From Flaviramulus multivorans (lineage in GTDB: Bacteria > Bacteroidota > Bacteroidia > Flavobacteriales > Flavobacteriaceae), in the NCBI RefSeq assembly GCF_021728415.1, contig NZ_JAKKDV010000004.1, positions 1 to 64,000 on the forward strand: a stretch of 64,000 nt of DNA, written 5' to 3'. This document shows positions 18,591 to 27,847 of this stretch, piece by piece (within the stretch, counting starts at the first letter, position 1; each line of letters starts with the position of its first letter). The notes under the pieces are model-generated. The model was not told the DNA's origin. It did no database searches and was given only the letters and a program-made list of their open reading frames with translations. The position numbers were made by a program, and so were the translations under genes.

Positions 18591-18857
18591 TTAAAAATAG
18601 TATACAAAAACTGAAATTAAAATAATCATTACTATGGTTAGAGCTGTAAATTGTTTAACTCTTATCTGCTTATGCTCTTGACGTAATTTATCACGAAGCA
18701 TTTTTAATTCAAAAGTAGTTGCTTCATTACTTTTCAATTCAAGTTTTTTAGATTTATTACTTGCAAGTAAGGGCTTTTTCAACCGTCCTCGCTTAGACAT
18801 CAAACTTCTATTATATTTAATAGATGAAATAGCAGATTGTACAACACCAAAGCTCAT
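18591..18857 (-). CDS. small tail-anchored membrane protein, first paralogue
   Basis: 88 residues: MSFGVVQSAISSIKYNRSLM, a Lys/Ser-rich basic stretch, the helix ELKMLRDKLRQEHKQIRVKQ, then one C-terminal hydrophobic segment (about 70-87). It is the first gene of the three-paralogue array. No family is recognised. Tail-anchored topology with a basic cytosolic part would suit nucleic-acid or lipid-headgroup contact, but that is only inference. Confidence 0.75.
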   Translation of the reverse strand: MSFGVVQSAISSIKYNRSLMSKRGRLKKPLLASNKSKKLELKSNEATTFELKMLRDKLRQEHKQIRVKQFTALTIVMIILISVFVYYF

Positions 18858-19063
18858 TCTTGATTAATTTTAAAAATTATATACTCTAAAAACACTTTAT
18901 TATATGTAGCATATTTGATTAAAATGTTACTTAAAATCAATGAGATTTGGAGTTACTGAGCACAATTTATTCACTAGAGCCATAATTAATGTTAAAACAA
19001 CTAGTAAATTCTTTACATAAATTTATATGCTTTAAATTCACCAAAAAATTCTGCATTTAATTA

Positions 19064-21751
19064 ATGTATTTGTTCAAAAAAATAGTCTTTTTAGCTATTA
19101 TGCTGTTCACTGTGCTTGTTTTATCTCAAAATGAAACGAACAATTGGTATTTTGGTGAAAACGCAGGAATAAATTTTAAAGACACTAGACCTATTGTCCT
19201 AAATAACGGCGCTATGAGTACGCCTGCAGGTTGTTCTAGTATTTCAGACAGAAATGGTAATCTTTTATTTTACACCAATGGTGGAACCATTTGGAACAGG
19301 AACCATGAAATAATGGAAAATGGCGCCACATTGGCTGGCGATATTAACAACACCCAAACATCTATAATTATTCCGAAACCAAATGATGATAGTACCTATT
19401 ATATTTTTTTAACTCGGGTAGAAAAAACAACCTCTGCTCCTTTATTCACTCCTGGCTTATTTTTTGCCGAAGTCAGATTTTCAAACAATAAACCACTCGG
19501 CGAGGTGACCATAAGAAGTAGTAGACTTTTAAATACCACAACCGAACGCTTGACTGCAATACATGATATTGAATCCGAATCCATAAAAGTGGTTGCCTTT
19601 GGAAGTGAAAATGCAGACGGTGATCCCAAAGACACCTTTTTTGTTTTTAACATTGATGAAAATGGTATAAATAGAACACCTATTAAATCTAAAGTTAATA
19701 TTATTAAATCATCAAAAGGAGGAATGAAATTCACTCCTGATGGAAAGAAAATTGCTTTAGCTGATTATGATGGTAATAATATTTACATATACAATTTTAA
19801 CAATACAGATTCTTCTATTGCTTTTGATTTTTCAATTAGCCCTAATGTTCCTTTCTCCACGTTATTTCCATATAGCGTTGAGTTTTCACCTGATTCTAGA
19901 ATAATATATTTTACCGCCGAAAATGCTAGTTTTTGTATTTTGTTTAAGTACTTATTATACAGCGTAGATCCATTATATGAAAAGCAGGGAATTGCTAGTT
20001 CTTCGGACTATAGGTTTGGTGATTTGCAATTAGCCTCTAATGGTAAAATATATGTTGCAAATTATTTTCCTGAAACTCCGATTAACTCAATTGAAACAAT
20101 AAGTGTAATTAATGACCCTGAAAATGAAGAAGATTCAGGTTTTTCACTGTCCTCTTTTAACTTAAATCCAAACGCTTCGTATAAAGGTTTGCCTAATTTC
20201 ATTTCTTCATTTTTAAGAAATAGAATCATTACAGAAAATAAATGTGTAGAAGAAACATTTGAATTTTATACAGACTCATACATGCCTATAGACTCTATAC
20301 TATGGGAATTTGGAGATGGATCAACATCAACAGAACTTACTCCAACTCACATTTATAATGTTAGTGGCGGCTATGTAGTAAATGCAACTATTACTTACAA
20401 TAATCGAGACTATTTAATTCAAAAGAAAATTGAGGTTTACGCTAAACCTTTGATTAATTCTAACGAAACATTAACGCAATGTGATACAGATTATGATGGG
20501 GTATCATTATTTAATTTATATAATATTGAAGATAAAGTTATCAACCTTAACAGGGATTTTGAGTACTTTTTTTACAATTCGAATAATAATGCATTAAATG
20601 ATATAAATCCAATAGAATCACCAGAAAACTATATAAATAAAAGCAATCCGGAAGAACTCTTTGTTAGAATTGTTACTCCAGAAGGCTGTTATACAATTAG
20701 CAATTTTTTTATTGAAAATACCAATAGTGATTTATTGAATTCTGCGGATATTTATGTTTGTGAAAACTCAGATAATATTGATAACAATGGAATTGCAAGA
20801 TTTGATTTAAGTTTAAAAGAGTCTGAAATAAGAACACAATTTAACATTCCAGCATCATCAAAAGTTAATTTTTATAGCACCTTTTCAGATGCTCAAACAA
20901 AAGTTAACCCACCTTTCTTATTCGTTAATACAACTTCAACAACCTTATGGTTTAGAATAGAAACCAGTAATAATGACTGCGCAGGAATTGGGTCGTTTAA
21001 TGCCATTGTAAATTCTGCAATAGTCTTGGATATTGAAGATTCCTATACTATTTGTTATTCTAACGAAGATTCATCAATTAATTTAGATGGAAATCAAACG
21101 AACGATGCTTGGGAATGGAAAGATAGTAACGGCAATATTATATCTACAAATCAAAAAATTTCTATAAGCACTCCAGGAAATTATTCATTAACTGCCTATA
21201 AAACTGAAAACAATTTGTTATGCTCTCGAACTGAGTACTTTGATGTTAGGCTTCCAAACCCTATGGCTTTTTATGAGGTAAAAACAGAAAACAATCAAAT
21301 ATTTGCTTCTATAAATGGTTTTGGTGTCTATGAATTTTCTATTGACGGAATAAATTACTTTGGTAATGGCAAAGAATACACGTTTTCAAATGTAAAAGCT
21401 GGGATATATACACTACACGTAAAGGATGTTAATGATTGCGAGCAACCCATTAGCCAGCAAGTTGCATTTATTGGTTACCCAAGGTATTTTACACCAAATA
21501 ACGATGGAATAAATGACTATTGGAAAATTGAAGGTATATCCAACGATTTATACATTTCTGGCGATATTTATATATATGACCGATATGGTAGAAGTTTATA
21601 TTTTATGGACTTAACAACAAACTTACATGGTTGGGATGGAACATTTAATGGTAAAAAGCTTGCCTCAAACGATTATTGGTTTAAAGCAACCTTAACCGAC
21701 AATGAAAATAATACATTCACTAAAACAGGACATTTTAGCGCAAAGTATTAA
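19064..21751 (+). CDS. T9SS type B (CHU_C) secreted surface protein
   Basis: 895 residues with a signal peptide (about 1-20, VLVLSQ). Residues about 30-380 hold WD40-like strands (GNLLFYTNGGTIWN, MKFTPDGKKIALADYDG, LQLASNGKIYVANY). A PKD domain follows (about 405-460: ILWEFGDGSTSTELTPTHIY), then beta modules with paired cysteines. The C-terminal 90 residues are a type B T9SS sorting domain (RYFTPNNDGINDYWKI, IYIYDRYGRSLY, GWDGTFNGK). It is exported by the T9SS, a route also used by gliding-motility adhesins. The 206-bp upstream gap (18858-19063) shows no clear promoter. Confidence 0.88.
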   Translation: MYLFKKIVFLAIMLFTVLVLSQNETNNWYFGENAGINFKDTRPIVLNNGAMSTPAGCSSISDRNGNLLFYTNGGTIWNRNHEIMENGATLAGDINNTQTSIIIPKPNDDSTYYIFLTRVEKTTSAPLFTPGLFFAEVRFSNNKPLGEVTIRSSRLLNTTTERLTAIHDIESESIKVVAFGSENADGDPKDTFFVFNIDENGINRTPIKSKVNIIKSSKGGMKFTPDGKKIALADYDGNNIYIYNFNNTDSSIAFDFSISPNVPFSTLFPYSVEFSPDSRIIYFTAENASFCILFKYLLYSVDPLYEKQGIASSSDYRFGDLQLASNGKIYVANYFPETPINSIETISVINDPENEEDSGFSLSSFNLNPNASYKGLPNFISSFLRNRIITENKCVEETFEFYTDSYMPIDSILWEFGDGSTSTELTPTHIYNVSGGYVVNATITYNNRDYLIQKKIEVYAKPLINSNETLTQCDTDYDGVSLFNLYNIEDKVINLNRDFEYFFYNSNNNALNDINPIESPENYINKSNPEELFVRIVTPEGCYTISNFFIENTNSDLLNSADIYVCENSDNIDNNGIARFDLSLKESEIRTQFNIPASSKVNFYSTFSDAQTKVNPPFLFVNTTSTTLWFRIETSNNDCAGIGSFNAIVNSAIVLDIEDSYTICYSNEDSSINLDGNQTNDAWEWKDSNGNIISTNQKISISTPGNYSLTAYKTENNLLCSRTEYFDVRLPNPMAFYEVKTENNQIFASINGFGVYEFSIDGINYFGNGKEYTFSNVKAGIYTLHVKDVNDCEQPISQQVAFIGYPRYFTPNNDGINDYWKIEGISNDLYISGDIYIYDRYGRSLYFMDLTTNLHGWDGTFNGKKLASNDYWFKATLTDNENNTFTKTGHFSAKY

Positions 21752-21798
21752 ATACAAGCTAATTACCTTTATTGTTCTTTAAAAAGTTGTGTTTGCTT

Positions 21799-22053
21799 TT
21801 AATTAAATATAAGAAGTATAGCAACAAGAAATATTGATAATTTTAAAGTAGTTTCTGCCATACAATTTCTTGTATAACATTTTCTTTTGATACGTTGCTT
21901 GAAAGCAAAAATTGAAGTTGTATTTAGCTTTTTATAATTCTCGCTTACAATATTCTTATAATAAGAATTTAAAAACCCAGAGGGTTCGCTAATTAAGTCT
22001 TCTTTTTGTTTAGGTAATGGTTCTAAATCTTCTTTTGTTAATACTAATTCCAT
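21799..22053 (-). CDS. small tail-anchored protein of unknown function
   Basis: 84 residues from the ATG at 22053 (MELVLTKEDLEPLPKQKEDL); an upstream in-frame start at 22116 adds 21 unconvincing residues. The N-terminal half is acidic and soluble, a basic Cys-containing stretch (FKQRIKRKCYTRNC) follows, and the last 17 residues form a membrane anchor. The architecture resembles the 88-residue array but the sequence does not clearly match it. Function unknown. Confidence 0.6.
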   Translation of the reverse strand: MELVLTKEDLEPLPKQKEDLISEPSGFLNSYYKNIVSENYKKLNTTSIFAFKQRIKRKCYTRNCMAETTLKLSIFLVAILLIFN

Positions 22054-22191
22054 GATTGATGAATTTAATTGGTTATAAAAAGTAGACGAATATTTAACCA
22101 AAATGTTACAATTCAACTAATTAAAAACTAAAGAAAACATCACCTAAATACTATCATAGAACCTATAAATACTAACGATTTTAATTTCTAT

Positions 22192-22353
22192 TTAACTTAT
22201 TTTATTTCTTGTTTTATATTCATAAAAAGATAAAAGTACAGCTATCACAATAAGAATAGTGGCTTTTAAATAATCATCAATAATTAGTAATCTATCTATA
22301 TTTAAGAGTAATATAACCAATAAAATTACTGCTAGTACAATTGCTTTTTTCAT
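22192..22353 (-). CDS. 53-residue two-helix membrane protein
   Basis: ATG at 22353, stop at 22192-22194. The protein has two hydrophobic segments (about 4-18 and 31-44) separated by the acidic turn NIDRLLIIDDYLK, and a basic tail (YKTRNKIS). This is a credible small inner-membrane protein with a positive-inside tail. No homologue recognised. It lies between the 84-residue gene and trkH and is on the same strand as both. Confidence 0.5.
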   Translation of the reverse strand: MKKAIVLAVILLVILLLNIDRLLIIDDYLKATILIVIAVLLSFYEYKTRNKIS

Positions 22354-22505
22354 TTATGAATATTTGTAGGTTAAGATTATAAAAGTTTTTATAGCATCAA
22401 TATTTATACCAAATCACCATTCTTAAAAACTATTTTAAATTAAAATATTTAGCAATAGATTAAACGATGATTCGAAAAATAAATTATAGCGAAAACGTTA
22501 AATTA

Positions 22506-23999
22506 TTAGCGATTACGCCAGAAAAACGGAGTTAATAAAATAAGAACGGTAAACAACTCTAAACGACCTATGAGCATTAAAAAACAAGCCCACCATTGTG
22601 CTAAATGTGGTAGAGCAGCATAATTATTTACAGGACCAAAATCGCCTAAAGCTGGACCTACATTCCCTAGGGTTGATGCAGCTAGCCCAATAGATGACTG
22701 AAAATCTATTTGAAACATTGAAAACCCTAAAGCACCAATTATAAATGACAACATGTACAATATAAAAAATCCAAGAATATTAAAAACAATATCACCTGAT
22801 ATAGCTCTTTTGTTATAACGTACTGGTAAAATGGCACTAGGATGTAAGGTTCTTTTAAATTCCAAAAAGCCATTTTTAATTAAAATTAAATGACGTACTA
22901 CTTTTACACCTCCAGACGTACTACCTGCTGACCCACCTAAAAACATAAGCCCAAAAAAGAAAACAACTAAAAAAGGTGTCCATAAAGTATAATCTGCGGT
23001 AACAAATCCTGTAGTTGTAACCACTGTCAGAACTTGAAAAAGAGCATGCCTAAAAGCGCTTTCTGCTTCTCCCCAAACCATAGGGTGATTAATTGAAGAT
23101 GCTGAAACATCTGCCCTAAAATAAATAATCAAAGCAGCAATAATGGTAAATACAACTATAAACTTAAAGTACAGTTTAAACTCTTCATCATGTATAATCT
23201 TTTGCACCTTTCCTTTAAAAGCAAAATAGCTTAATACAAAATTAGTACCTGCCAAAAACATAAATAACATTATTATGTACTGAATAACTGGTTGCCCATT
23301 CCAATAAGCTACACTCGCATTTTTAGTTGAAAACCCTCCGGTTGAAAGTGTACTTAATGCGTGATTAATGGCATCAAAAAAAGACATGCCCGCAACTTGT
23401 AACAAAATTGTTTCAGCAGCAGTATAACCAAAATAGATTAGCCACAAACGTTTTGCAGTATCTGTAATTCTAGGGTGCAATTTATCCGCACTTGGTCCAG
23501 GTGCTTCAGCAGCAAATAGCTGCATTCCTCCGATTCCAAGTAATGGTAAAATAGCAATTGCCAATACTATAATACCCATACCACCAATCCAATGTGTTAA
23601 ACTTCGCCAAAACAAAACCCCTTTTGGCACAACCTCTATATCGTTTAAAATAGACGCACCGGTAGTTGTATAACCAGACATGGTTTCGAAAAAAGCATTG
23701 GTGAAATCAGGAATACTTTCTGTTAATATATATGGAAGTGTGCCAGACAATGACATGATAATCCAACCAAAAGTTACCACAATGTAGCCTTCTCGTTTAT
23801 TCATTTCTTTATTATGCCGTCTTGTAACAAGCATAGAAATAACACCTGCAAGGAGCGTTAAAATACCTGATAAAAATAATTGAAACGTAACACCATCTTT
23901 ATAAATTAGGCTAATAAGTGTTGACAATAGCATAAAGCCACCATTGAATAATAGCAGTAATCCTAAAAAATGAAAAATGATTTTGTAATTAAGCTTCAT
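22506..23999 (-). CDS. trkH: Trk-type potassium uptake channel subunit
   Basis: 497 residues. Inner-membrane K+ translocating subunit with four selectivity-filter loops visible: TTTGASILND, STGGFSTKN, TTTGFVTAD and ASTLGNVGPALG. About ten transmembrane helices run the length of the protein. It is read with the 449-residue TrkA gene (6-bp gap), which gates it. The protein ends in LTPFFWRNR, as in bacterial TrkH. Confidence 0.96.
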   Translation of the reverse strand: MKLNYKIIFHFLGLLLLFNGGFMLLSTLISLIYKDGVTFQLFLSGILTLLAGVISMLVTRRHNKEMNKREGYIVVTFGWIIMSLSGTLPYILTESIPDFTNAFFETMSGYTTTGASILNDIEVVPKGVLFWRSLTHWIGGMGIIVLAIAILPLLGIGGMQLFAAEAPGPSADKLHPRITDTAKRLWLIYFGYTAAETILLQVAGMSFFDAINHALSTLSTGGFSTKNASVAYWNGQPVIQYIIMLFMFLAGTNFVLSYFAFKGKVQKIIHDEEFKLYFKFIVVFTIIAALIIYFRADVSASSINHPMVWGEAESAFRHALFQVLTVVTTTGFVTADYTLWTPFLVVFFFGLMFLGGSAGSTSGGVKVVRHLILIKNGFLEFKRTLHPSAILPVRYNKRAISGDIVFNILGFFILYMLSFIIGALGFSMFQIDFQSSIGLAASTLGNVGPALGDFGPVNNYAALPHLAQWWACFLMLIGRLELFTVLILLTPFFWRNR

Positions 24000-24005
24000 T
24001 AAAAT

Positions 24006-25355
24006 TTATCGGAATAATTTTTCAACACCTTTTATTGATTGGAGCAAGCTACATACAACCACTCGGTCTCCTTCACGGATTTTAAAATCACCTAAAGCAA
24101 TAACTCCCAACCCATTTCTAATAACGCCACCTATAATAGCAGATCTAGGAAAATCGACATCCTTAATATATTTATTACAAATAGCTGACGTTGATTTTAC
24201 CTCAAACTCTAATAATTCAGCATTCATATTACTGAGTTTAGTCATAGCAACTACTTCACCTTTTCTGATATATCTAAAAATATTATTTGCAGCTAGAAGC
24301 TTTTTATTAATAAGTGTTTCGATACCAATGGAATGAGACAATTCAAAGTAGTCCATATTTTCAACCAGAGCAACCGATTTTTTAACACCTTTAGATTTGG
24401 CAACCAAACAAGACATAATGTTAGTTTCAGAATTACTGCCAACAGCAATAAAAGCATCCATTTCACTAATATTTTCTTCTACCAGTAAATCCACATTTCG
24501 TCCGTCACTATGAATCACTAAAACATTAGGTAAATCGTCAGCTATATCAAACGCTCGCTCCTTATTTTCAACTAGAAGCTTAACGTTAAATCCTTTGTCT
24601 GATAAATCTCTGGCCGATTTGTATCCAATTTGGGTACCACCCAAAATCATCACATCTTTTATTTCCCTATTTGCTTTTCCAGTAAGTTTGCACAACTCTT
24701 CTCCACCACCTTCAGACGTTATAAATACAACATTATCTCCCTTTTTAAACTTAGTGTCACCTCTCGGAATGATAGTGTATTGTGTTCCAAAACGTTGAAT
24801 AGCAATAGGTACAAAATGAATTTCGGGAAAAATTTTAGCTGCATCTTTAACTGTTTTACCAACAAACGATGCTGAACCTGATAAATTTAAACCAACCATG
24901 GTAAGTGCCCCTTCTTCAAACTCATAAGTATCATTAAAAGAAGATTGTTTTAAAGACAATTCTATCTCTGATGCTGCTAATGATTCTGGAGAAATTAGTT
25001 CATCAATTCCAAATTTTGTAAATCCAACCTCATCTTTATGCAGGATAAATTCCGTATTTGTAATTCTTGCAATGGTTTTTTCAGAACCTATTTGCTTTGC
25101 CAAAACACAAGCCGTAATATTGGTAGTTTCACTTGCTGTAACAGCTATAAATAAATCGGAGTTTTCTACTTTGGCATCTTTTAAAATACGAATAGAAGTA
25201 GCATCACCCCTAATCACTTTTATATCTAAATGTGTATCAGCGTAGGCTAAACTATCTTTGTCTGTATCTATTAATGTAATCTCTTGAGATTCGTAGGACA
25301 ATAATTTTGCTAAATGAAATCCAACTTCACCCGCACCGGCAATAATAATCTTCAT
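24006..25355 (-). CDS. trkA: Trk system NAD-binding regulatory protein
   Basis: 449 residues with two tandem RCK (Rossmann plus C-terminal ligand) units. The first starts with MKIIIAGAGEVGFHLAKLL and the second with DVMILGGTQIGYKSARDL; both have the glycine-rich nucleotide-binding turn. It is the cytosolic gating subunit that binds NAD(H) or ATP and controls TrkH. First gene of the trkA-trkH operon, divergent from menG. Confidence 0.96.
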   Translation of the reverse strand: MKIIIAGAGEVGFHLAKLLSYESQEITLIDTDKDSLAYADTHLDIKVIRGDATSIRILKDAKVENSDLFIAVTASETTNITACVLAKQIGSEKTIARITNTEFILHKDEVGFTKFGIDELISPESLAASEIELSLKQSSFNDTYEFEEGALTMVGLNLSGSASFVGKTVKDAAKIFPEIHFVPIAIQRFGTQYTIIPRGDTKFKKGDNVVFITSEGGGEELCKLTGKANREIKDVMILGGTQIGYKSARDLSDKGFNVKLLVENKERAFDIADDLPNVLVIHSDGRNVDLLVEENISEMDAFIAVGSNSETNIMSCLVAKSKGVKKSVALVENMDYFELSHSIGIETLINKKLLAANNIFRYIRKGEVVAMTKLSNMNAELLEFEVKSTSAICNKYIKDVDFPRSAIIGGVIRNGLGVIALGDFKIREGDRVVVCSLLQSIKGVEKLFR

Positions 25356-25380
25356 TATTTTATTATCATAAAAAGTATGG

Positions 25381-25388
25381 CAAATATA
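25381..25388 (-). promoter_or_regulatory. -7 box of the trkA-trkH operon
   Basis: On the minus strand TATATTTG, exact TAnnTTTG, 25 nt upstream of the trkA ATG. No TTG was found at the matching -33 position. Confidence 0.65.
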
Positions 25389-25444
25389 CTATAAAATCCA
25401 TATTACATCATTAAATTGATTCCATAATAATATTTATTACGGTA

Positions 25445-25476
25445 TTGTGTTATGCTTTTTTAAAAGTTTATATTTG
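25445..25476 (+). promoter_or_regulatory. menG promoter
   Basis: TTG (25445-25447), a 21-bp spacer, then TATATTTG (25469-25476). The predicted transcript start (about 25483) lies downstream of the in-frame GTG at 25447, so that codon cannot be the start and the TTG at 25492 is favoured. Confidence 0.75.
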
Positions 25477-25491
25477 TCGAAAAATTTAGAT

Positions 25492-26217
25492 TTGTCAAAA
25501 GTAAAACCTTACAAAAACAGCGATTTAGGTAAAAAAGAACAGGTTACCAAAATGTTTGATACCATATCTGGCGACTACGATGGTTTAAACCGCGTTATTT
25601 CTTTCGGAATTGATGTTAAATGGCGCAATAAAGTGGTAAAAATAGTTAAGGAAACCAACCCCGAAACCATTTTAGACATTGCCACAGGAACTGGCGATTT
25701 GGCTATTACACTTGCTGAAACAAGTGCTAAAAAAATTGTTGGTTTAGATATTAGCAGTGGCATGCTAGAAATTGGCAAACAAAAGATAAAAAAGAAAGGT
25801 TTAGATTCAAGAATTGAAATGATTTTAGGCGATAGCGAAAATATGCCTTTTGATGATAATAGTTTTGATGCTGTAACAGTAGCGTTTGGAGTACGTAACT
25901 TTGAAACTCTTGAAAATGGTTTAAAAGAAATTTACAGGGTATTAAAACCTAATGGCACTTTTGTTATATTAGAAACTTCGGTTCCTACTAAGACGGTCTA
26001 CAAACACGGTTATAATTTTTATACTAAAAACATATTGCCTTTAATTGGCAAAGTGTTTTCAAAGGATAGAAGTGCTTACAAATACTTATGCGAATCAGCC
26101 TCAGTTTTTCCTTATGGTGAAGCACTAAACAATATTTTGCGTAAAATTGGGTTTATTAATGTTGAAGATTTTCCGCAAACCTTTGGGGTTGCAACAATTT
26201 ATAAATCATCTAAGTAA
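25492..26217 (+). CDS. menG: demethylmenaquinone methyltransferase (UbiE/MenG)
   Basis: About 241 residues from the TTG at 25492 ([16 protein letters not shown] follows, the usual flavobacterial N-terminus). It methylates demethylmenaquinol to menaquinol, the respiratory quinone of this group, with SAM. Motifs: [25 protein letters not shown] (SAM site), [13 protein letters not shown], and [10 protein letters not shown] at the end. The 15 bases of predicted leader explain the lack of a ribosome-binding site. It lies 4 bp before porT, an arrangement common in flavobacteria. Confidence 0.92.
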   Translation: MSKVKPYKNSDLGKKEQVTKMFDTISGDYDGLNRVISFGIDVKWRNKVVKIVKETNPETILDIATGTGDLAITLAETSAKKIVGLDISSGMLEIGKQKIKKKGLDSRIEMILGDSENMPFDDNSFDAVTVAFGVRNFETLENGLKEIYRVLKPNGTFVILETSVPTKTVYKHGYNFYTKNILPLIGKVFSKDRSAYKYLCESASVFPYGEALNNILRKIGFINVEDFPQTFGVATIYKSSK

Positions 26218-26221
26218 TAAT

Positions 26222-26953
26222 ATGAAGCATTTTTTTGCATTACTCTCATTTTTATTTATAATACATACTTCTGATGCTCAGCTTTTTAAAAAAGAAAAAG
26301 TAACTTATGATGCTAATCAAGGAAGAGGTTCTACCGATAACAAATTACTACGTTGGGGTTATTTTTTAGGAATTAGTAATTACGATTTTAACTTTGACTA
26401 TAACGAAGATTTACGTGATATTTATGTAAAACGAAGCCCTGGTTTTAATGTAGGTTTAATAGGGAATCTGCGCATAAATAGCTTTATAGATTTACGTTTA
26501 GAACCTGGTTTGCTTATTACCACAAGGGAGTTATATTATAGTCAAACCTATTTTAACGGTATACCGAATGTTAACAGTTCAGATTTAATTAGAGAAGTAA
26601 AATCTACATATATTCATATTCCATTGCTTGTGAAAATCTCAACAAAGCGTATCAATAATTTTAAACCCTTTATTGTTGGTGGTTTCTCTACAGCTTTAAA
26701 CTTGTCAAGTAACGAAGACAACCCAGAAGACAATAGTAGCGGACAGTTTAGAACCACAAAAAACTCTATATTTTACGAACTAGGATTTGGTATTGATTTG
26801 TATTTATACAACTTTAAGTTTACACCCTCTATTCGTGGACTTTTTGGAATTAATGACGAATTAGTAAGAGATAAAGACCCTAACAGTCCTTGGACTAGTA
26901 ATATTAACAGTATGAAAACTCGTGGGATTTTTGTGAATTTTACGTTTCAGTAA
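26222..26953 (+). CDS. porT: PorT/SprT-family T9SS outer-membrane barrel protein
   Basis: About 243 residues from the ATG at 26222, where a clear signal peptide (MKHFFALLSFLFIIHTSDAQ) begins; the longer reading frame from 26147 overlaps menG in another frame and is not used. The mature protein is a small outer-membrane barrel with a glycine/aromatic strand pattern (RWGYFLGISNYDFNFDYN). PorT is needed for secretion by T9SS. The menG-porT-SPOUT methyltransferase order is the usual context for porT, which supports the call more than any single motif. Confidence 0.82.
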   Translation: MKHFFALLSFLFIIHTSDAQLFKKEKVTYDANQGRGSTDNKLLRWGYFLGISNYDFNFDYNEDLRDIYVKRSPGFNVGLIGNLRINSFIDLRLEPGLLITTRELYYSQTYFNGIPNVNSSDLIREVKSTYIHIPLLVKISTKRINNFKPFIVGGFSTALNLSSNEDNPEDNSSGQFRTTKNSIFYELGFGIDLYLYNFKFTPSIRGLFGINDELVRDKDPNSPWTSNINSMKTRGIFVNFTFQ

Positions 26954-26956
26954 AAC

Positions 26957-27676
26957 TTATCTCCTTTTAAACTCACTCAATAAAATAGCGGTTGCTGTAG
27001 CCACATTTAAACTTTCTGTACTTCGTAAATCGCCAAATCTTGGGATAGATATTTTTTCATTTATAATAGCCTCAACCTCTTTAGATATTCCATTAGCTTC
27101 ATTACCCATTACTAAAACTCCTTCAGAAAGATTGTTCTTATTATAAACATTATCGCCTTCCATAAAAGCACCATAAATAGGTAAACTACTTTCTTTTAAA
27201 AAATCAACCAAATCTATATAACTAATGTTGACCCGCGTAATTGAACCCATAGTGGCTTGAATGACTTTTGGATTAAAACAATCAACCGTTTCATTGTTAC
27301 ATACCAAATCTTTTATTCCAAACCAATCACAAAGTCTGATAATGGTTCCTAAATTTCCTGGATCTCTAACAGCGTCTAAAGCTACAATAAGTCCATTTTT
27401 TATAATGGGTTTAGGCACAGGTATTTTAAAAATAGCAAGTGCTTTGTTAGGTGTTGTTAAAAAACTAATTCGTTTTAAATCCGATTCTGAAATTAAAACC
27501 TCCTTTTTGGCATCAATATTGAAGGTTTCTGTAGTATATAATGTTTGAAGCACAAAATGAGATTGCAACAATTCGTTGATTGTTTTAACCCCTTCAACAA
27601 CAAAAAAGCCGTTTAGCTGTCTATATTTTTTTTGCTTTAATTGCGTTATTAATTTTATTTGACTTTTAGAAAGCAT
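26957..27676 (-). CDS. SPOUT-family tRNA/rRNA methyltransferase (TrmH-like)
   Basis: 239 residues. The SpoU signature is complete: VRDPGNLGTIIRLCDWFG, IQATMGSI, VMGNEANGIS and ESLNVATATAILLSEF at the C-terminus, which forms the trefoil knot. The N-terminal part (about 1-95) is a substrate-binding L30e-like domain. It is expected to 2'-O-methylate ribose in rRNA or tRNA; the target cannot be told. It is convergent with porT, with 3 bases between stop codons. Confidence 0.9.
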   Translation of the reverse strand: MLSKSQIKLITQLKQKKYRQLNGFFVVEGVKTINELLQSHFVLQTLYTTETFNIDAKKEVLISESDLKRISFLTTPNKALAIFKIPVPKPIIKNGLIVALDAVRDPGNLGTIIRLCDWFGIKDLVCNNETVDCFNPKVIQATMGSITRVNISYIDLVDFLKESSLPIYGAFMEGDNVYNKNNLSEGVLVMGNEANGISKEVEAIINEKISIPRFGDLRSTESLNVATATAILLSEFKRR

Positions 27677-27770
27677 GCCTTCTTTTATAAATTTTTTATA
27701 AAGAAAAGAAAATATTAGTAAGATTAGCTTAATGATGATTTATTAAATATTTTTTTCGAATGAAATAATG

Positions 27771-27778
27771 TATTTTTG
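27771..27778 (+). promoter_or_regulatory. -7 box upstream of tamL
   Basis: TATTTTTG matches TAnnTTTG, 69 nt before the TTG start codon. No clean -33 TTG. Confidence 0.45.
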
Positions 27779-27847
27779 AGCTAATATTGAACACACAATT
27801 ATAAATTAAACATAACACCCAAAAAACAAATTAACAATCGTTTTCAT

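Noticed and set aside
26147-26221. Upstream start for porT
   Set aside because: It overlaps menG and hides the signal peptide that begins at 26222.
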